NCBI GenBank assembly: GCA_021463145.1 | Contig: JAJTWZ010000018.1 | Span: 1 to 64,000 of the forward strand | Source of the DNA: Blastocatellia bacterium | GTDB lineage: Bacteria > Acidobacteriota > Blastocatellia > UBA7656 > JADIYM01 | Direction of reading: 5' to 3' | DNA length: 64,000 bases | Part shown: in pieces, positions 52,496 through 61,792 of the stretch | Layout: every line of letters begins with the position of its first letter | Position numbering within the stretch: the first letter of the stretch is position 1 | Program-made: the position numbers and the translations under genes | Notes under the pieces: generated by a model | Databases searched by the model: none | What the model was told of the DNA's origin: nothing | The model's input: the letters and a program-made list of their open reading frames with translations, nothing else

Positions 52496-53209
52496 ATGCC
52501 GTTGGCCTCGTGGAAGAGTGCTGGTAGAACGGCAACGGTGCGAAGGGTAACTGACAGCGTGAGACGGTGGCTGATACCGGTGCTCCCCGAGGCGCTCCGC
52601 GTCTGGTTCTTCCGGCGATTATGGGAGAACCGCTGGCAGGGCGACTCCATTCCCGGCCCCTGGTACGATCGGGACATCTCGAGCGAGATCGTCGACGCGG
52701 TCGAAAGCGGCTGGTTTCCCCCCGGGAAGCATGCGATCGATCTTGGATGCGGCAGGGGCGATGTGGCCGCGTGGCTCGCGACACACGGGTTTCTTAGCGT
52801 CGGGATCGACATCGCGCCCTCCGCCATTCGCCGCGCACGGGAGCGGCACGGCGAAGCGCCCGGGTTGCTCGCGTACTTCGTGGCGGACGTCTGCCGCGGG
52901 TCGTGGCCCGAGGGGACATACGACGTTCTCGTGGACCGCGGCTGTTTCCACCAACTCGCGGCTCGCGATCGTCTCGTGTATGCCTCAACGCTTCGGGAAC
53001 GTTCGGTCGACGGGGCGCGTCTCCTGCTTTTCGTGAAGGCATATCGCGACGATCGGCGAATCGGCGAAGCGAAGGAACGGGATAGAAGGACGCGCGAGGT
53101 CGAGCGTGCGTTCGAGGGCGCCTTCGCGATCGATCGCGTCGACGACACGTTTCTCGGGCCGGAACGTACGCTTCCGGGAATTGTGTTCTGGATGACGCGG
53201 CGTGCGTGA
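52496..53209 (+). CDS. SAM-dependent methyltransferase
   Basis: A 237-residue class I methyltransferase. Motif I is HAIDLGCGRGDVAAWLATHG, motif II SVGIDIAPSAIRRARER, then YDVLVDRGCFHQLAARDR and a C-terminal PGIVFWMTRR. It has features of the thiopurine/tellurite-type small-molecule methyltransferases (WENRWQGDSIPGPWYDRDIS at the front). It diverges from the synthetase gene with only 44 bases between starts, so it may tailor the same product. GTG 52541 is an alternative start. It reads toward DUF58, with 57 bases between. Confidence 0.83.
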   Translation: MPLASWKSAGRTATVRRVTDSVRRWLIPVLPEALRVWFFRRLWENRWQGDSIPGPWYDRDISSEIVDAVESGWFPPGKHAIDLGCGRGDVAAWLATHGFLSVGIDIAPSAIRRARERHGEAPGLLAYFVADVCRGSWPEGTYDVLVDRGCFHQLAARDRLVYASTLRERSVDGARLLLFVKAYRDDRRIGEAKERDRRTREVERAFEGAFAIDRVDDTFLGPERTLPGIVFWMTRRA

Positions 53210-53266
53210 CATTTGCAAGCGAACCGCTCGAAACCCCTCTCGGCGCGCTGCGTAGATCACTTCACC

Positions 53267-54154
53267 GTGCTCGATCCTCAACTCCTGTCACGACTTGGTT
53301 CGCTTGACGTCATCGCGCGCACGATCGTCGATGGAACGATGGTGGGCATGCACGCCAGCCGCAGTCGGGGCATCGGGACGGAGTTCTCCCAGTATCGCCA
53401 GTACATCGCCGGCGACGACCTGCGCTCTCTCGACTGGCGCGTGTACGGACGGACGGATCGCTACTACGTGCGGTTGTTCGCGGCCGAAACCAACCTCGAA
53501 GCAACCATTCTCGTCGACGCAAGCGCGTCGATGAGGTTCGGAACGACTGGCAGCTCGAAATTCGATGTCGCGCGAATGATGGCGGCGGCGCTCGCGTATC
53601 TGCTCGTTGGTCAGAGCGACCGGGTCGGGCTCGTTCCGGTTGCAGGCTCGGGCCGAACTCAGCGCATCTCGGCGGGCAGCGGCGATCGACACCTTCGCGC
53701 TTTGTTGCTTGGACTCGAGCGGCTCGAGGCGGACGGGAAGGGGTCCATCGCTGCCGAGCTGGACGGACTGTTGGGCCGGCTGCAGCGCCGGGGGCCGATC
53801 TTTGCGTTGTCGGACTGCTACGAGCGGGCAAGCGGGATTGGTGATGCGATCGCCAGGCTTTCGCGGGCCGGGTTCGACGTCACGCTGCTGCACGTGCTCG
53901 ATCCGGTCGAGCGGACGCTCGAAATCGATGGGGACACGGAGTTCGTCGGACTGGAGGGCGACGGCCATCTGACGGCCGACCCTCGCCGGCTGAAGCGTTC
54001 CTACCGCGAGCGCATCGACGCGCACGTGCGCGATCTAGCCTCGGCGTGCGCGCGGTGCGGTTCGATTTTCGTTCCGGTCTCGACTGCCGATCCGCTGGAC
54101 AGACCCCTTGCGACGGCGCTGCGCGCGCGTCGCCTGCGCGGAGCGCGCTCGTGA
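53267..54154 (+). CDS. DUF58 protein
   Basis: A 295-residue protein (GTG 53267; a TTG at 53213 would add 18 residues). The core reads GIGTEFSQYRQYIAGDDLRS, then LDWRVYGRTDRYYVRLFAAE and ATILVDASASM, a DUF58 domain with a MIDAS-like DxSxS. It belongs with MoxR ATPases in envelope or protein-complex maturation. The stop overlaps the ATG of the next gene. It has lost its usual adjacency to moxR, which ends at 44790. Confidence 0.9.
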   Translation: MLDPQLLSRLGSLDVIARTIVDGTMVGMHASRSRGIGTEFSQYRQYIAGDDLRSLDWRVYGRTDRYYVRLFAAETNLEATILVDASASMRFGTTGSSKFDVARMMAAALAYLLVGQSDRVGLVPVAGSGRTQRISAGSGDRHLRALLLGLERLEADGKGSIAAELDGLLGRLQRRGPIFALSDCYERASGIGDAIARLSRAGFDVTLLHVLDPVERTLEIDGDTEFVGLEGDGHLTADPRRLKRSYRERIDAHVRDLASACARCGSIFVPVSTADPLDRPLATALRARRLRGARS

Positions 54155-56019
54155 TGCCGGTCGCGTTCCTCGCTCCGCTGGCACTCGCCGCTCTCGGCCT
54201 GGTTGCCGGTCCGGTCGTCGTCCACATGCTCAGGCGCTCGAGGTCGAAGCGCCTCGATTTTCCAGACCTCAGGTTTCTGCGGGAGACACCGTCGCTCGTC
54301 CGGCGCTTCACGCCGCCGAACCGCCGGTGGTTGCTGGCGCTGCGCGTATTCGTTGTTGCGGCTATCGCGCTTGCGGCGGCTCGTCCCGTGTGGACGGACT
54401 GGACTGGCAGCGGGAGCGCGGCCACCGTAGTGCTTGTCGACGGCTCGGCGAGCATGTCGCGGCCGGAAGCGAGAGACGCCGCGCTTTCGGCAGCGCGCGA
54501 AGTCCTCGGCCGGCTCGACGCTTCAGATCGGGTCAGCGTCGCGCAGTTCGACCGGAGCATCCGCTGGCTCGCCCGCGATGCGTCACGCGACGAGGCAATC
54601 GCCGCGCTCGCTGGCTACGCGCCAGGACTTGCCGCAGCGGACGTGTCCGTCGCGCTCGAGGACGCGCAACGCAGCCTTGCAGCGGTTCCCGGAGCCGACA
54701 GGAAGGTCGTCATCGTCTCGGATTTTCAGGTGGCGAACGGCCCGTGGTCGCGGCCCGCCGGATACACGGCGTCGATCCAGCCGGTCAGGATCGAGAACGC
54801 GTTCGACAATGCTTTCGTCGTCGATGCTTCGATCGAAGGAACGAAGGACGGTGAAGCACTGGGCTGCTCGATCGTCCGGGCAACGGGCGAGGGAAGGAGC
54901 GTGTGGCGTGCATCCGTGCCGCTTGCCGACGGTGCAGCGACTGAAGGGCTGCTCGTCGCCGTCGACGGCGCCACCTGGCAGGCGCGCGTGACGGCGCCTG
55001 ACGGCTTCGGAGGCGACGATGTCAGATTCGGCATCGCCGGGTCCACCGGACAGGTCCTGGTATGCGATCCCGGCGCCGGCGCCCCTTACCTGAGCGCGGC
55101 GGCGCGCGTGAATGCCGGAGACGCTGCAGTCCGCGCAGTTCCGCAGGTCGATCGCGATTCGCTGGCCGGTGCCTCGATTGCAATTGTCAGCTCACGTGCG
55201 CTGGCGGCATCGGGAGCGCTTGCCGCAATCGACGAATGGGTACGCGCCGGTGGCTCGGCGCTAATTTTCGCGGCCGGCGCCGTGGCGCCAACGGACCTGA
55301 TTCCGGGCGTCACCCCACCCGGCGAAACCGGTGCGACAGTTTCGCTTGCCGCCCTTCCATCGTCTCCCGCCGCAATTGCGTTGCGGAGCGATTCCATTCG
55401 CGCCGGTTCGGTAGAAGCGAAACCATCCGATGCGGTGATAGCTCGTGACTCCGACGGGGACGCCGTCGTTGTGCGGCGCAACGTGGATGCCGGCGTCGTG
55501 ACGGTCGCCGGATTCGACGCGTCGCCGGCCTCGGGACGACTCGTACTCGACGGCGGATTTCCCGATGTCGTCCAAGAGTTGGTGGGCCCGCCGCCAACGG
55601 CATCGATGGACGTCGGAGACACGCTGCCGGGCCTGCCCCCCGGTGCTACAGTCGGGATCGAGGGCCGCAGGCTGCCCACTCGACCGGACGGCAGCGTGGT
55701 GCTCGACTCCGTGGGACTGGCAAGGGTTTCGTCGCCGTCGGGCTCGAGAATCGTTGCCGTCAACGTCCCGACGGCCGAGTCCGAGCCCGCGCAACTCACT
55801 GCCGGCGAAGTCGCGGCACTTGCCTGCGATGCCGCCGTGGCTGACGCCGCTCCCGCAGCGGCACTCGCCGCTTCCGAATCGCGGTGGCCGCTCTGGCGTT
55901 TCCTGCTCGCCCTCGCACTGGCGGCCGCGGTGGTCGAGCTCGCCGTCCTGGGACTTCGCCGGCGGCCCTTGCCGTCGCTTCCGCCGGCCAGGGCCGACGA
56001 GGAGACATCGCCTTCATGA
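54154..56019 (+). CDS. BatA-like membrane vWA protein
   Basis: A 621-residue protein. The N-terminal region PVAFLAPLALAALGLVAGPV, VHMLRRSRSKRLDFPDLRFL and a second helix (LLALRVFVVAAIALAAARPV) is the aerotolerance regulator N-terminal domain. A vWA domain follows with MIDAS motif VVLVDGSASMSRPE and KVVIVSDFQ. The middle is a large beta-rich extracytoplasmic part and the C-terminus has one helix (WPLWRFLLALALAAAVVELA). Translation is coupled to both neighbours: TGATG with DUF58 and ATGA with the Nudix gene. Confidence 0.9.
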   Translation: MPVAFLAPLALAALGLVAGPVVVHMLRRSRSKRLDFPDLRFLRETPSLVRRFTPPNRRWLLALRVFVVAAIALAAARPVWTDWTGSGSAATVVLVDGSASMSRPEARDAALSAAREVLGRLDASDRVSVAQFDRSIRWLARDASRDEAIAALAGYAPGLAAADVSVALEDAQRSLAAVPGADRKVVIVSDFQVANGPWSRPAGYTASIQPVRIENAFDNAFVVDASIEGTKDGEALGCSIVRATGEGRSVWRASVPLADGAATEGLLVAVDGATWQARVTAPDGFGGDDVRFGIAGSTGQVLVCDPGAGAPYLSAAARVNAGDAAVRAVPQVDRDSLAGASIAIVSSRALAASGALAAIDEWVRAGGSALIFAAGAVAPTDLIPGVTPPGETGATVSLAALPSSPAAIALRSDSIRAGSVEAKPSDAVIARDSDGDAVVVRRNVDAGVVTVAGFDASPASGRLVLDGGFPDVVQELVGPPPTASMDVGDTLPGLPPGATVGIEGRRLPTRPDGSVVLDSVGLARVSSPSGSRIVAVNVPTAESEPAQLTAGEVAALACDAAVADAAPAAALAASESRWPLWRFLLALALAAAVVELAVLGLRRRPLPSLPPARADEETSPS

Positions 56020-56594
56020 TCAAGCACTGGAGACACATATCGACGCGGACTCTCGCCGAGACACCGATCTTCACTTTGAACGCCCATCGCCGCTCGTCGC
56101 AGGAGACCGGCCGTCAAGGCGACTTCTACGTGCTCGACGCCGGCGACTGGGTCAACGTCGTGGCTGTCACGCGCGACGATCGCATCGTTCTGGTGGAGCA
56201 GTACAGACACGGCGTACGGCGGACGACGCTGGAGATTCCGGGTGGAATGATCGACGCCTCGGACGAATCTCCGGAGCACGCGGCGCGTCGAGAGCTTCTG
56301 GAGGAGACGGGATTTGCCAGCGATAACTGGCGCTGTATCGGTATCGTGGACCCGAATCCGGCTATCCAGTCGAATCGGTGCCACACGTTCCTGGCGCTGG
56401 ACTCGGAACAGGTCTCGGAACCGGCGCCCGACGGGAACGAAGAGCTTCGGCTGGTGCTCGAACCGGTGTCGTCGGTCCGCACCCTCGCGGCCGAGGGCCG
56501 CATCGAGCACGCACTCGTCGTCGCGGCGCTTTACTGGTGGGAATTGTCTGCCGATGAACGCGGATCGACGCCGGTCAGGAGGTCGAATCCGTGA
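56016..56594 (+). CDS. Nudix hydrolase (ADP-ribose pyrophosphatase-like)
   Basis: A 192-residue protein. The Nudix box spans GMIDASDESPEHAARRELLE then ETGF, matching Gx5Ex7REUxEExG. Preceding strands (VNVVAVTRDDRIVLVEQYRH, TTLEIPGG) are those of the ADP-ribose pyrophosphatase subgroup. The ATG overlaps the BatA-like stop. A nucleotide-sugar hydrolase inserted in a vWA/DUF4175 operon is unexpected; a housekeeping clean-up role carried by the operon is the simplest reading. Confidence 0.92.
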   Translation: MIKHWRHISTRTLAETPIFTLNAHRRSSQETGRQGDFYVLDAGDWVNVVAVTRDDRIVLVEQYRHGVRRTTLEIPGGMIDASDESPEHAARRELLEETGFASDNWRCIGIVDPNPAIQSNRCHTFLALDSEQVSEPAPDGNEELRLVLEPVSSVRTLAAEGRIEHALVVAALYWWELSADERGSTPVRRSNP

Positions 56595-56628
56595 GATCTG
56601 TCTTCGTCCCCGTCATCCGTGGATTGTC

Positions 56629-57036
56629 CTATTCAGCCTCTACGCGGGCGAGAATGCGGCCCGAGTTCGTATCGACGACGATCAGTGCGCGATCGAAAAG
56701 AAACCTCTCGGTTCCGTCAGGTGGACTGGAGAGCAGCTTTGTGAGCTTGCGAGGCAGGCGCATCGCGTGCTCGGCGCATTCAGATGTCCACAGCCTTGTC
56801 ACCTTCACCATTTCGGCGACGGCACGCGGCGCCTTCGGCAGGTCGTCGCCATTCTCCGCGAGATACTCGGCTACGACGGCGCGATCGTCCCCGGTCAGTC
56901 CACCCTTCGGAACGCAGGTGAGTGCGAACGTCCGCTTTTCGTCTTCATCCTGTCCAGACGCGGATGGAGTCGCGAGGAAATGCGCAAGCATCCCAAGTAA
57001 CAGCAGCGCGGCCATTCGTGCGGTCGGTCGTCTCAT
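56629..57036 (-). CDS. Small exported protein of unknown function
   Basis: A 135-residue protein with a signal peptide (ARMAALLLLGMLAHFLATPS, then ASGQ). The mature part is acidic then basic, with FALTCVPKGGLTGDDRAVVA and LWTSECAEHAMRLPRKLTKL; two Cys residues might form a disulphide. The end RALIVVDTNSGRILARVEAE looks like a beta-hairpin. It is on the opposite strand to its neighbours, diverging from the DUF4175 gene. No family is recognised. Confidence 0.65.
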   Translation of the reverse strand: MRRPTARMAALLLLGMLAHFLATPSASGQDEDEKRTFALTCVPKGGLTGDDRAVVAEYLAENGDDLPKAPRAVAEMVKVTRLWTSECAEHAMRLPRKLTKLLSSPPDGTERFLFDRALIVVDTNSGRILARVEAE

Positions 57037-57145
57037 TTGTTCTCTCGCGGGTCTTCGTAGCGGTTTGTGCCCTCGAGGCTCCGGAAAGTTGTACGAAGTG
57101 GCGAAGATTGCTCGCAGTTAGCGGCGGAACGACGTCAGGCACTCG

Positions 57146-59497
57146 ATGAACTTCAAGCGGCTCAAGCAATTGCGGAACCGGCTCGCGATCGTGAAGATCG
57201 GCGGAGCAGTCTTCCCGTGGTGGATCGCCGCGGCTGCGGCCGCCGTGACGCTTGTTGTCGCCGACGCTGTCTTCGGTTTCGGACCGGTTGTCAGATGGAT
57301 CGGGCTTGCTGTCGCCATCGTGTTCGGCATCGTCGGAATCCTCCGGCTTTCGATCGCGACCGTTCGATTCGACAGGTCGATGTCCGCGGCTGCACGATGG
57401 CGTGCCGCGCACTCCGGCGAATCGGCGAATGCGCTTGCAAGCTGGCTCGAGCTTCAATCCCACGGCGAGACTCCCGCCTATGTTGCCGACCGGCTCGCGG
57501 CCGCGGCCGATGCCGAGGCGTCCAGCGTCGATCCGCCGGCCGAGGTTCCGCTCGACAGGCCAGCTCGAATTGCAGCCACGATCGTAGCGCTCGGCGCCGT
57601 CGTCTTGTGTTCGCCGGTTGCCGGATATGACCTGTCCGGACGGCTCCTGCCGCCACGACTGGAAGCGAGCTCCACGCCGGCCGGCGCGGATGCGGCCTAC
57701 GCCGCCGAACCATTCGTCGACGCTCCGGACAGGTTGGCGATCGTCGTGACGCCTCCCGCTTACACCGGCCGCGCCGCAGCCAGGTTCGACGATCCGGCGG
57801 AGATCGTCGCGGTCGCCGGATCCCGGATCGAGGTTGCGCTCGTGCCTGGACATCCGGCCGTGACTGCAACCCTTTCGATTGGCGGCGGCGTCGACAGTGA
57901 GCTCGCGGCGGACGGATCGGGGAGCCTCGCCGCGTCATTCGTGGCGACCGAGCCCGGCAGCGTCGCGATCAGGCCTTTCGACTCTCGCGGAGAGCGTCGC
58001 GCGTTCCTTCTGCCGCTTCAGATTGCCGAGGACCGCGCTCCCGAGGTCCGCATCGTGAACCCCACGGCCGACATCCTTGTCGACGCCAGGTCACGGCCCG
58101 CGTTGCTGGACGTCAGCTTCGAGGCATCCGACGATTTCGGCCTTGGGCCGATGAAACTCGCGTGGATTCGCTCCATCGGCGAAGGCGATGCCGCCGAATT
58201 CACGCGCGGCGATCTGCCCGTACGGACAAGTGGCCGGACGGAAGCCGGCGCAGTGCGCGGATCGTGCCGCCTCGACCTCGAGAAGCTCGGTATCGTGCCT
58301 GGATCCTCGCTCGTCTTCCACGTCGAAGCGCAGGATCGCAACACGGTGAGCGGTCCGTCGACGGGACTTTCGGAGAGTCTCGTGTTCGAGGTTTCGGTGC
58401 CGGACCCGCCTGCGCCGGTCACGCTTGCAGACCTGCGGCCTGAAGATTTCCAGCGATTTCTCGTTTCGCAGCGGATGATTCTCGAGAAGACGCTTGCTCT
58501 GCATGCCAGGCGCGACCGGACGCCGGCGCCGCGTTATCGGGAAGAGTCCACGCAACTCGCGCGCGAACAGCGCGAGTTCAAGGAGAGCTTCGACCAGTTC
58601 ATCGAGATTCACGGCGAGCACGACCAGGGCGCTGGCGTGACCTTCGAGAGCGAGAAGGCGATCCAGGACGCGCAGAAGGAGCTGTCTCACGGCGAAGGAG
58701 ATGAGCACGACCCGGCGGCCGAAGCCGAGGAGGCCCACGAGGCGGCAGTCGAGGCGCGTACCGGCTCGCACGCGCACGGACCCGGCGACGAGTCCGGTCC
58801 CGCGAACTCGCCGTTTCGCGATCTGCTCGTGTCCATCCGCGCTATGTGGGACGCAGAACGAGCGCTCGGAATCGCGGACACGGCCGACGCCATTCCGCAC
58901 GAGCGGCGCGCCCTCGAGCTCCTCAAGAAGGCGCAGCGGGCGACGCGCTATTTTTCGCGTGCGCGAGTCACGACGAAGCCGATCGATTTGAAGCGACGGT
59001 ACGCCGGAGAGCTCGCCGAGATCCGCGGACGCCTCGAGCGTCTGACGGTCGAGGGGCTGACGCCGGCCGAGCGCGCGATGCGTGCACAGCTCGGAGTGCT
59101 CATCCGTCAGGTTGAACTTGCGGCGACGATCGACGCCGACAGCCCGTCCCCGGCGGGTGCCGGGCGCGCGGCGGCAATCGGAGCCGCGGCGTCGGACGTC
59201 TCGCGGATCCTGCTCGGCATCGAGACCGGATTCGATCCGGCGTTAGTCGGTATAGCCGGGCGCCTGACCGGCGTGTCGGGCGAAGCGCGGAGGCTTGGAG
59301 ACGCGCTCAGTCGCGGCGACGGTGCGCGCGCCCGCTCTTCGCTCTCGGCTCTGTCCGATGCGTTGGCCGGCGCCGCTTCGCAACTCGCGTCGCTTCTCGA
59401 CACTCGAACGCCAGTGCGCGGCCCGAGCGCCGGACGCACCATCGACTCCGGCCGTGCGGCGGGGTACTTCCGGCGACTTGCGGAGCGTGCCCGGTGA
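57146..59497 (+). CDS. DUF4175 membrane protein
   Basis: A 783-residue protein. Two N-terminal helices (VFPWWIAAAAAAVTLVVADA, WIGLAVAIVFGIVGILRLSI), a third at ~150, then a long extracytoplasmic region. LPLQIAEDRAPEVRIVNPTA and FEASDDFGLGPMKLAWIRSI are the DUF4175 core. The C-terminal third is coiled-coil rich with ERLTVEGLTPAERAMRAQLG. DUF4175 proteins are found with MoxR/BatA clusters. The stop overlaps the next gene (ATGA-type, 4 bases). Confidence 0.88.
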   Translation: MNFKRLKQLRNRLAIVKIGGAVFPWWIAAAAAAVTLVVADAVFGFGPVVRWIGLAVAIVFGIVGILRLSIATVRFDRSMSAAARWRAAHSGESANALASWLELQSHGETPAYVADRLAAAADAEASSVDPPAEVPLDRPARIAATIVALGAVVLCSPVAGYDLSGRLLPPRLEASSTPAGADAAYAAEPFVDAPDRLAIVVTPPAYTGRAAARFDDPAEIVAVAGSRIEVALVPGHPAVTATLSIGGGVDSELAADGSGSLAASFVATEPGSVAIRPFDSRGERRAFLLPLQIAEDRAPEVRIVNPTADILVDARSRPALLDVSFEASDDFGLGPMKLAWIRSIGEGDAAEFTRGDLPVRTSGRTEAGAVRGSCRLDLEKLGIVPGSSLVFHVEAQDRNTVSGPSTGLSESLVFEVSVPDPPAPVTLADLRPEDFQRFLVSQRMILEKTLALHARRDRTPAPRYREESTQLAREQREFKESFDQFIEIHGEHDQGAGVTFESEKAIQDAQKELSHGEGDEHDPAAEAEEAHEAAVEARTGSHAHGPGDESGPANSPFRDLLVSIRAMWDAERALGIADTADAIPHERRALELLKKAQRATRYFSRARVTTKPIDLKRRYAGELAEIRGRLERLTVEGLTPAERAMRAQLGVLIRQVELAATIDADSPSPAGAGRAAAIGAAASDVSRILLGIETGFDPALVGIAGRLTGVSGEARRLGDALSRGDGARARSSLSALSDALAGAASQLASLLDTRTPVRGPSAGRTIDSGRAAGYFRRLAERAR

Positions 59498-61680
59498 CCG
59501 GACTCGACGTGACTACGGACGGCCCCCTTGGATTTGCGCTGCTGGCGGCGAGTCCGGTTGCGGCTTTGGCTGCCGCCTGGTGGACATGGCGTTCGGCTGG
59601 CATCCGCGACGTCCTGACGCGTGTCGCCATTGCCGCGCTTCGTGGACTGTTCGTCGGACTGGCGCTGGCGCTATTAGCGGATCCGGCGATCATGCGGACG
59701 GTCGAGCGCCTGCCGAGACTCGTCGTTCGATGGGGAGACGAAGCAGCTCTGGACATCGCGGACGCGCCGGCCGGTGAGACACGCCGCGCGGCGCTTCAGT
59801 CGTCGCTGGATCGCGCACGCTCGCTCGGATTGGACGATAGGTTCGAGATTGTCGACTCTTCAGAGGCAGCGTCCGATGCAGACGGCTCCGCTGCGGTGCT
59901 TCTGCTGGCGCCGGATGAAGCGAGCGTCGCAGCCGCGGGGCGCGACGGCCGGGTATTCGCCTTGCTGCCACCTCGCGACGGTTCGGTCCCGGACTGTTCA
60001 ATTCTCTCGGTCGACGCGCCAGTGAGAGCGGCAGCCGGCGCACCGGTCGAATTTGTCGCAACGGTTCGCTGTCGAGGAAGTGCGGGCCGGCGGGTCGTCG
60101 TGACGCTCTCGGACGGAACGCGGGTCGTACGGTCGGCAGCGCGCGACGTCGCGGGCCCGGACGAAACGTTCACGGTTGCCTTCGGCGCCGCTCTGCAAAG
60201 CGTTGGATGGCAGAAGGTCACCGTCGAAGCGGCGGGTCTGACCGGTGAGGTTTCGCTCGCCGACAACAGGCTCGACCGTTGGATCGACTTGGAGTCCGAG
60301 GCTCGGAGCGTGCTCATAATAGAGAGCGCCCCGACGTGGGAAGGGAAATTCGTCCGGCGCGCGCTCGAGAAGGATCCGACGCTTCGTGTCGACTATGCGA
60401 CCGCCGTCAGCCGCGAAGCCGTCGTCGACGTGCAGACGTCGACGAGGGACGGCTCGGTGCCGAAGCCGGACCGATCCATCGCCGGGCCGGCGTCCCTGCA
60501 GGCGGTGCTTGGCGACGAAAAGCGCCTCTTTTCCTACGACGCAATCGTCGCCGGGCCGCTTGACGGGGCTGCGATTGGCGATGCGGCTGCGGTCCGTCTC
60601 GCGCGTTTCGTCGATGCAAAGGGAGGCGGGCTTGTCGTACTGGGCGGTAACGCGTACGCGGGATCGGTCCTCGCGCTTCGGGGTAAGTTCGCACAACTGA
60701 TTCCGGCCGTCATTCCGGCGCGCAGTCTTGGCCGTGCGGACTCGAGCGCCGCGAAGGTCGAGGGAGCCGCCGTCCTCGAACCGGCGGAGGGATTTACGGG
60801 GCATCCGGCGTTCTCGATGCTTGGCGACGATCCGGCGGCTGTCCTGAAGAAGCTGCCGAAGCTCGGCGGCGGCTACCTGCGGATGGGCGAACTTGCTCCG
60901 GGCGCGGAAACGATCGCGGTCGACGGATCGTCGCACGCCGGAACGCCGCTCGTCGTGGCGCAACGGTTCGGAGCCGGACGGGTCACGCTGGTCGCTCCGC
61001 CCGATACCTGGCGACTGAGTGTTGGGGCGACACAGGAATTCGAGGACGTTGCGGCGAAGTTCTGGACGGGGCTGGTGGGATGGACGGCGGCCGGAGCGCG
61101 AGACACGGTGCGAATGTGGGCAGAACCTACGGACGCGGGCCAGGCATCGGCCGCGCATTTCGTGATGGAGTTGCGTACGAGCGATTTCAGTCCCCGAACG
61201 GCAGCTCGCGTCGAGGCGGTCGCGGAACTCGAAGGGGACGCCGGTGCTGCGCCCGTTTCCGTGCGATTCGTCGCCGACGCGTCGGAGCCTGGACGGTACG
61301 TCGGGACCGCCGTGCTGCCGGTGCCCGGGACGTGGCTGGCCACGGCCACAATCGACGGTCGCGATCACGGGACCGCGCGAGTCGAAGTTCGAGCCACGAG
61401 TGAGGCAATTGCACGGCCGGATCCGTCGACCCAGGGCGCGCTCGAGATTGCATTGCGGGAAGGAGGCGGAGCGCTCGTGCGCGATGGGAACGCGGAAGCG
61501 CTCGTCGAAGCCGCCGGCGCCCCGGCCAGAGCCGCCGTCGCTATATCGACGCGTCCGGCTCGAGGCGTCTGGTGGGCTTACGTGCTGCCCTTGATCTTTG
61601 CGGGCGAGGCGTTCCTGCGGCGCCGGGCCGGGCTCGATGCGGAGGAATCGGCGCCGGGAGCGATCGCGACCGGGTCGTGA
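59494..61680 (+). CDS. Large BatA-cluster membrane protein with glutamine-amidotransferase-like fold
   Basis: A 728-residue protein. Two N-terminal helices (LGFALLAASPVAALAAAWWT, RVAIAALRGLFVGLALALLA) precede a beta-rich domain with CARDB-like strands (PVEFVATVRC). A Rossmann-like domain follows: SVLIIESAPTWEGKFVRRAL, YDAIVAGPLDGAAIGDAAAV, LARFVDAKGGGLVVLGGNAY and VAQRFGAGRVTLVAPPDTWR. A C-terminal helix (VWWAYVLPLIFAGEAFLRRR) anchors it. These features match the uncharacterised membrane proteins that end MoxR-DUF58-BatA-DUF4175 operons. No catalytic Cys/His pair of real amidotransferases is evident. Confidence 0.8.
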   Translation: MTGLDVTTDGPLGFALLAASPVAALAAAWWTWRSAGIRDVLTRVAIAALRGLFVGLALALLADPAIMRTVERLPRLVVRWGDEAALDIADAPAGETRRAALQSSLDRARSLGLDDRFEIVDSSEAASDADGSAAVLLLAPDEASVAAAGRDGRVFALLPPRDGSVPDCSILSVDAPVRAAAGAPVEFVATVRCRGSAGRRVVVTLSDGTRVVRSAARDVAGPDETFTVAFGAALQSVGWQKVTVEAAGLTGEVSLADNRLDRWIDLESEARSVLIIESAPTWEGKFVRRALEKDPTLRVDYATAVSREAVVDVQTSTRDGSVPKPDRSIAGPASLQAVLGDEKRLFSYDAIVAGPLDGAAIGDAAAVRLARFVDAKGGGLVVLGGNAYAGSVLALRGKFAQLIPAVIPARSLGRADSSAAKVEGAAVLEPAEGFTGHPAFSMLGDDPAAVLKKLPKLGGGYLRMGELAPGAETIAVDGSSHAGTPLVVAQRFGAGRVTLVAPPDTWRLSVGATQEFEDVAAKFWTGLVGWTAAGARDTVRMWAEPTDAGQASAAHFVMELRTSDFSPRTAARVEAVAELEGDAGAAPVSVRFVADASEPGRYVGTAVLPVPGTWLATATIDGRDHGTARVEVRATSEAIARPDPSTQGALEIALREGGGALVRDGNAEALVEAAGAPARAAVAISTRPARGVWWAYVLPLIFAGEAFLRRRAGLDAEESAPGAIATGS

Positions 61681-61792
61681 TGCGACGGCGTGCACACGTT
61701 GGCTCTGGCACGGTTTGAAACGCAGCCTGGGATGTATCCGGCCGCCCGGATCCTGCGCTGGAACTGCGAAAAAGCCGGCGTCAACCCGGTAG

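Noticed and set aside
52452-52784. N-terminal condensation-like extension of the synthetase
   Set aside because: The extra residues are low-complexity Arg/Pro sequence antisense to the methyltransferase gene; no HHxxxDG motif is present.
59494-61680. Functional glutamine amidotransferase
   Set aside because: The fold resembles it, but no catalytic Cys nucleophile elbow is visible; it is a membrane protein of the BatA cluster.
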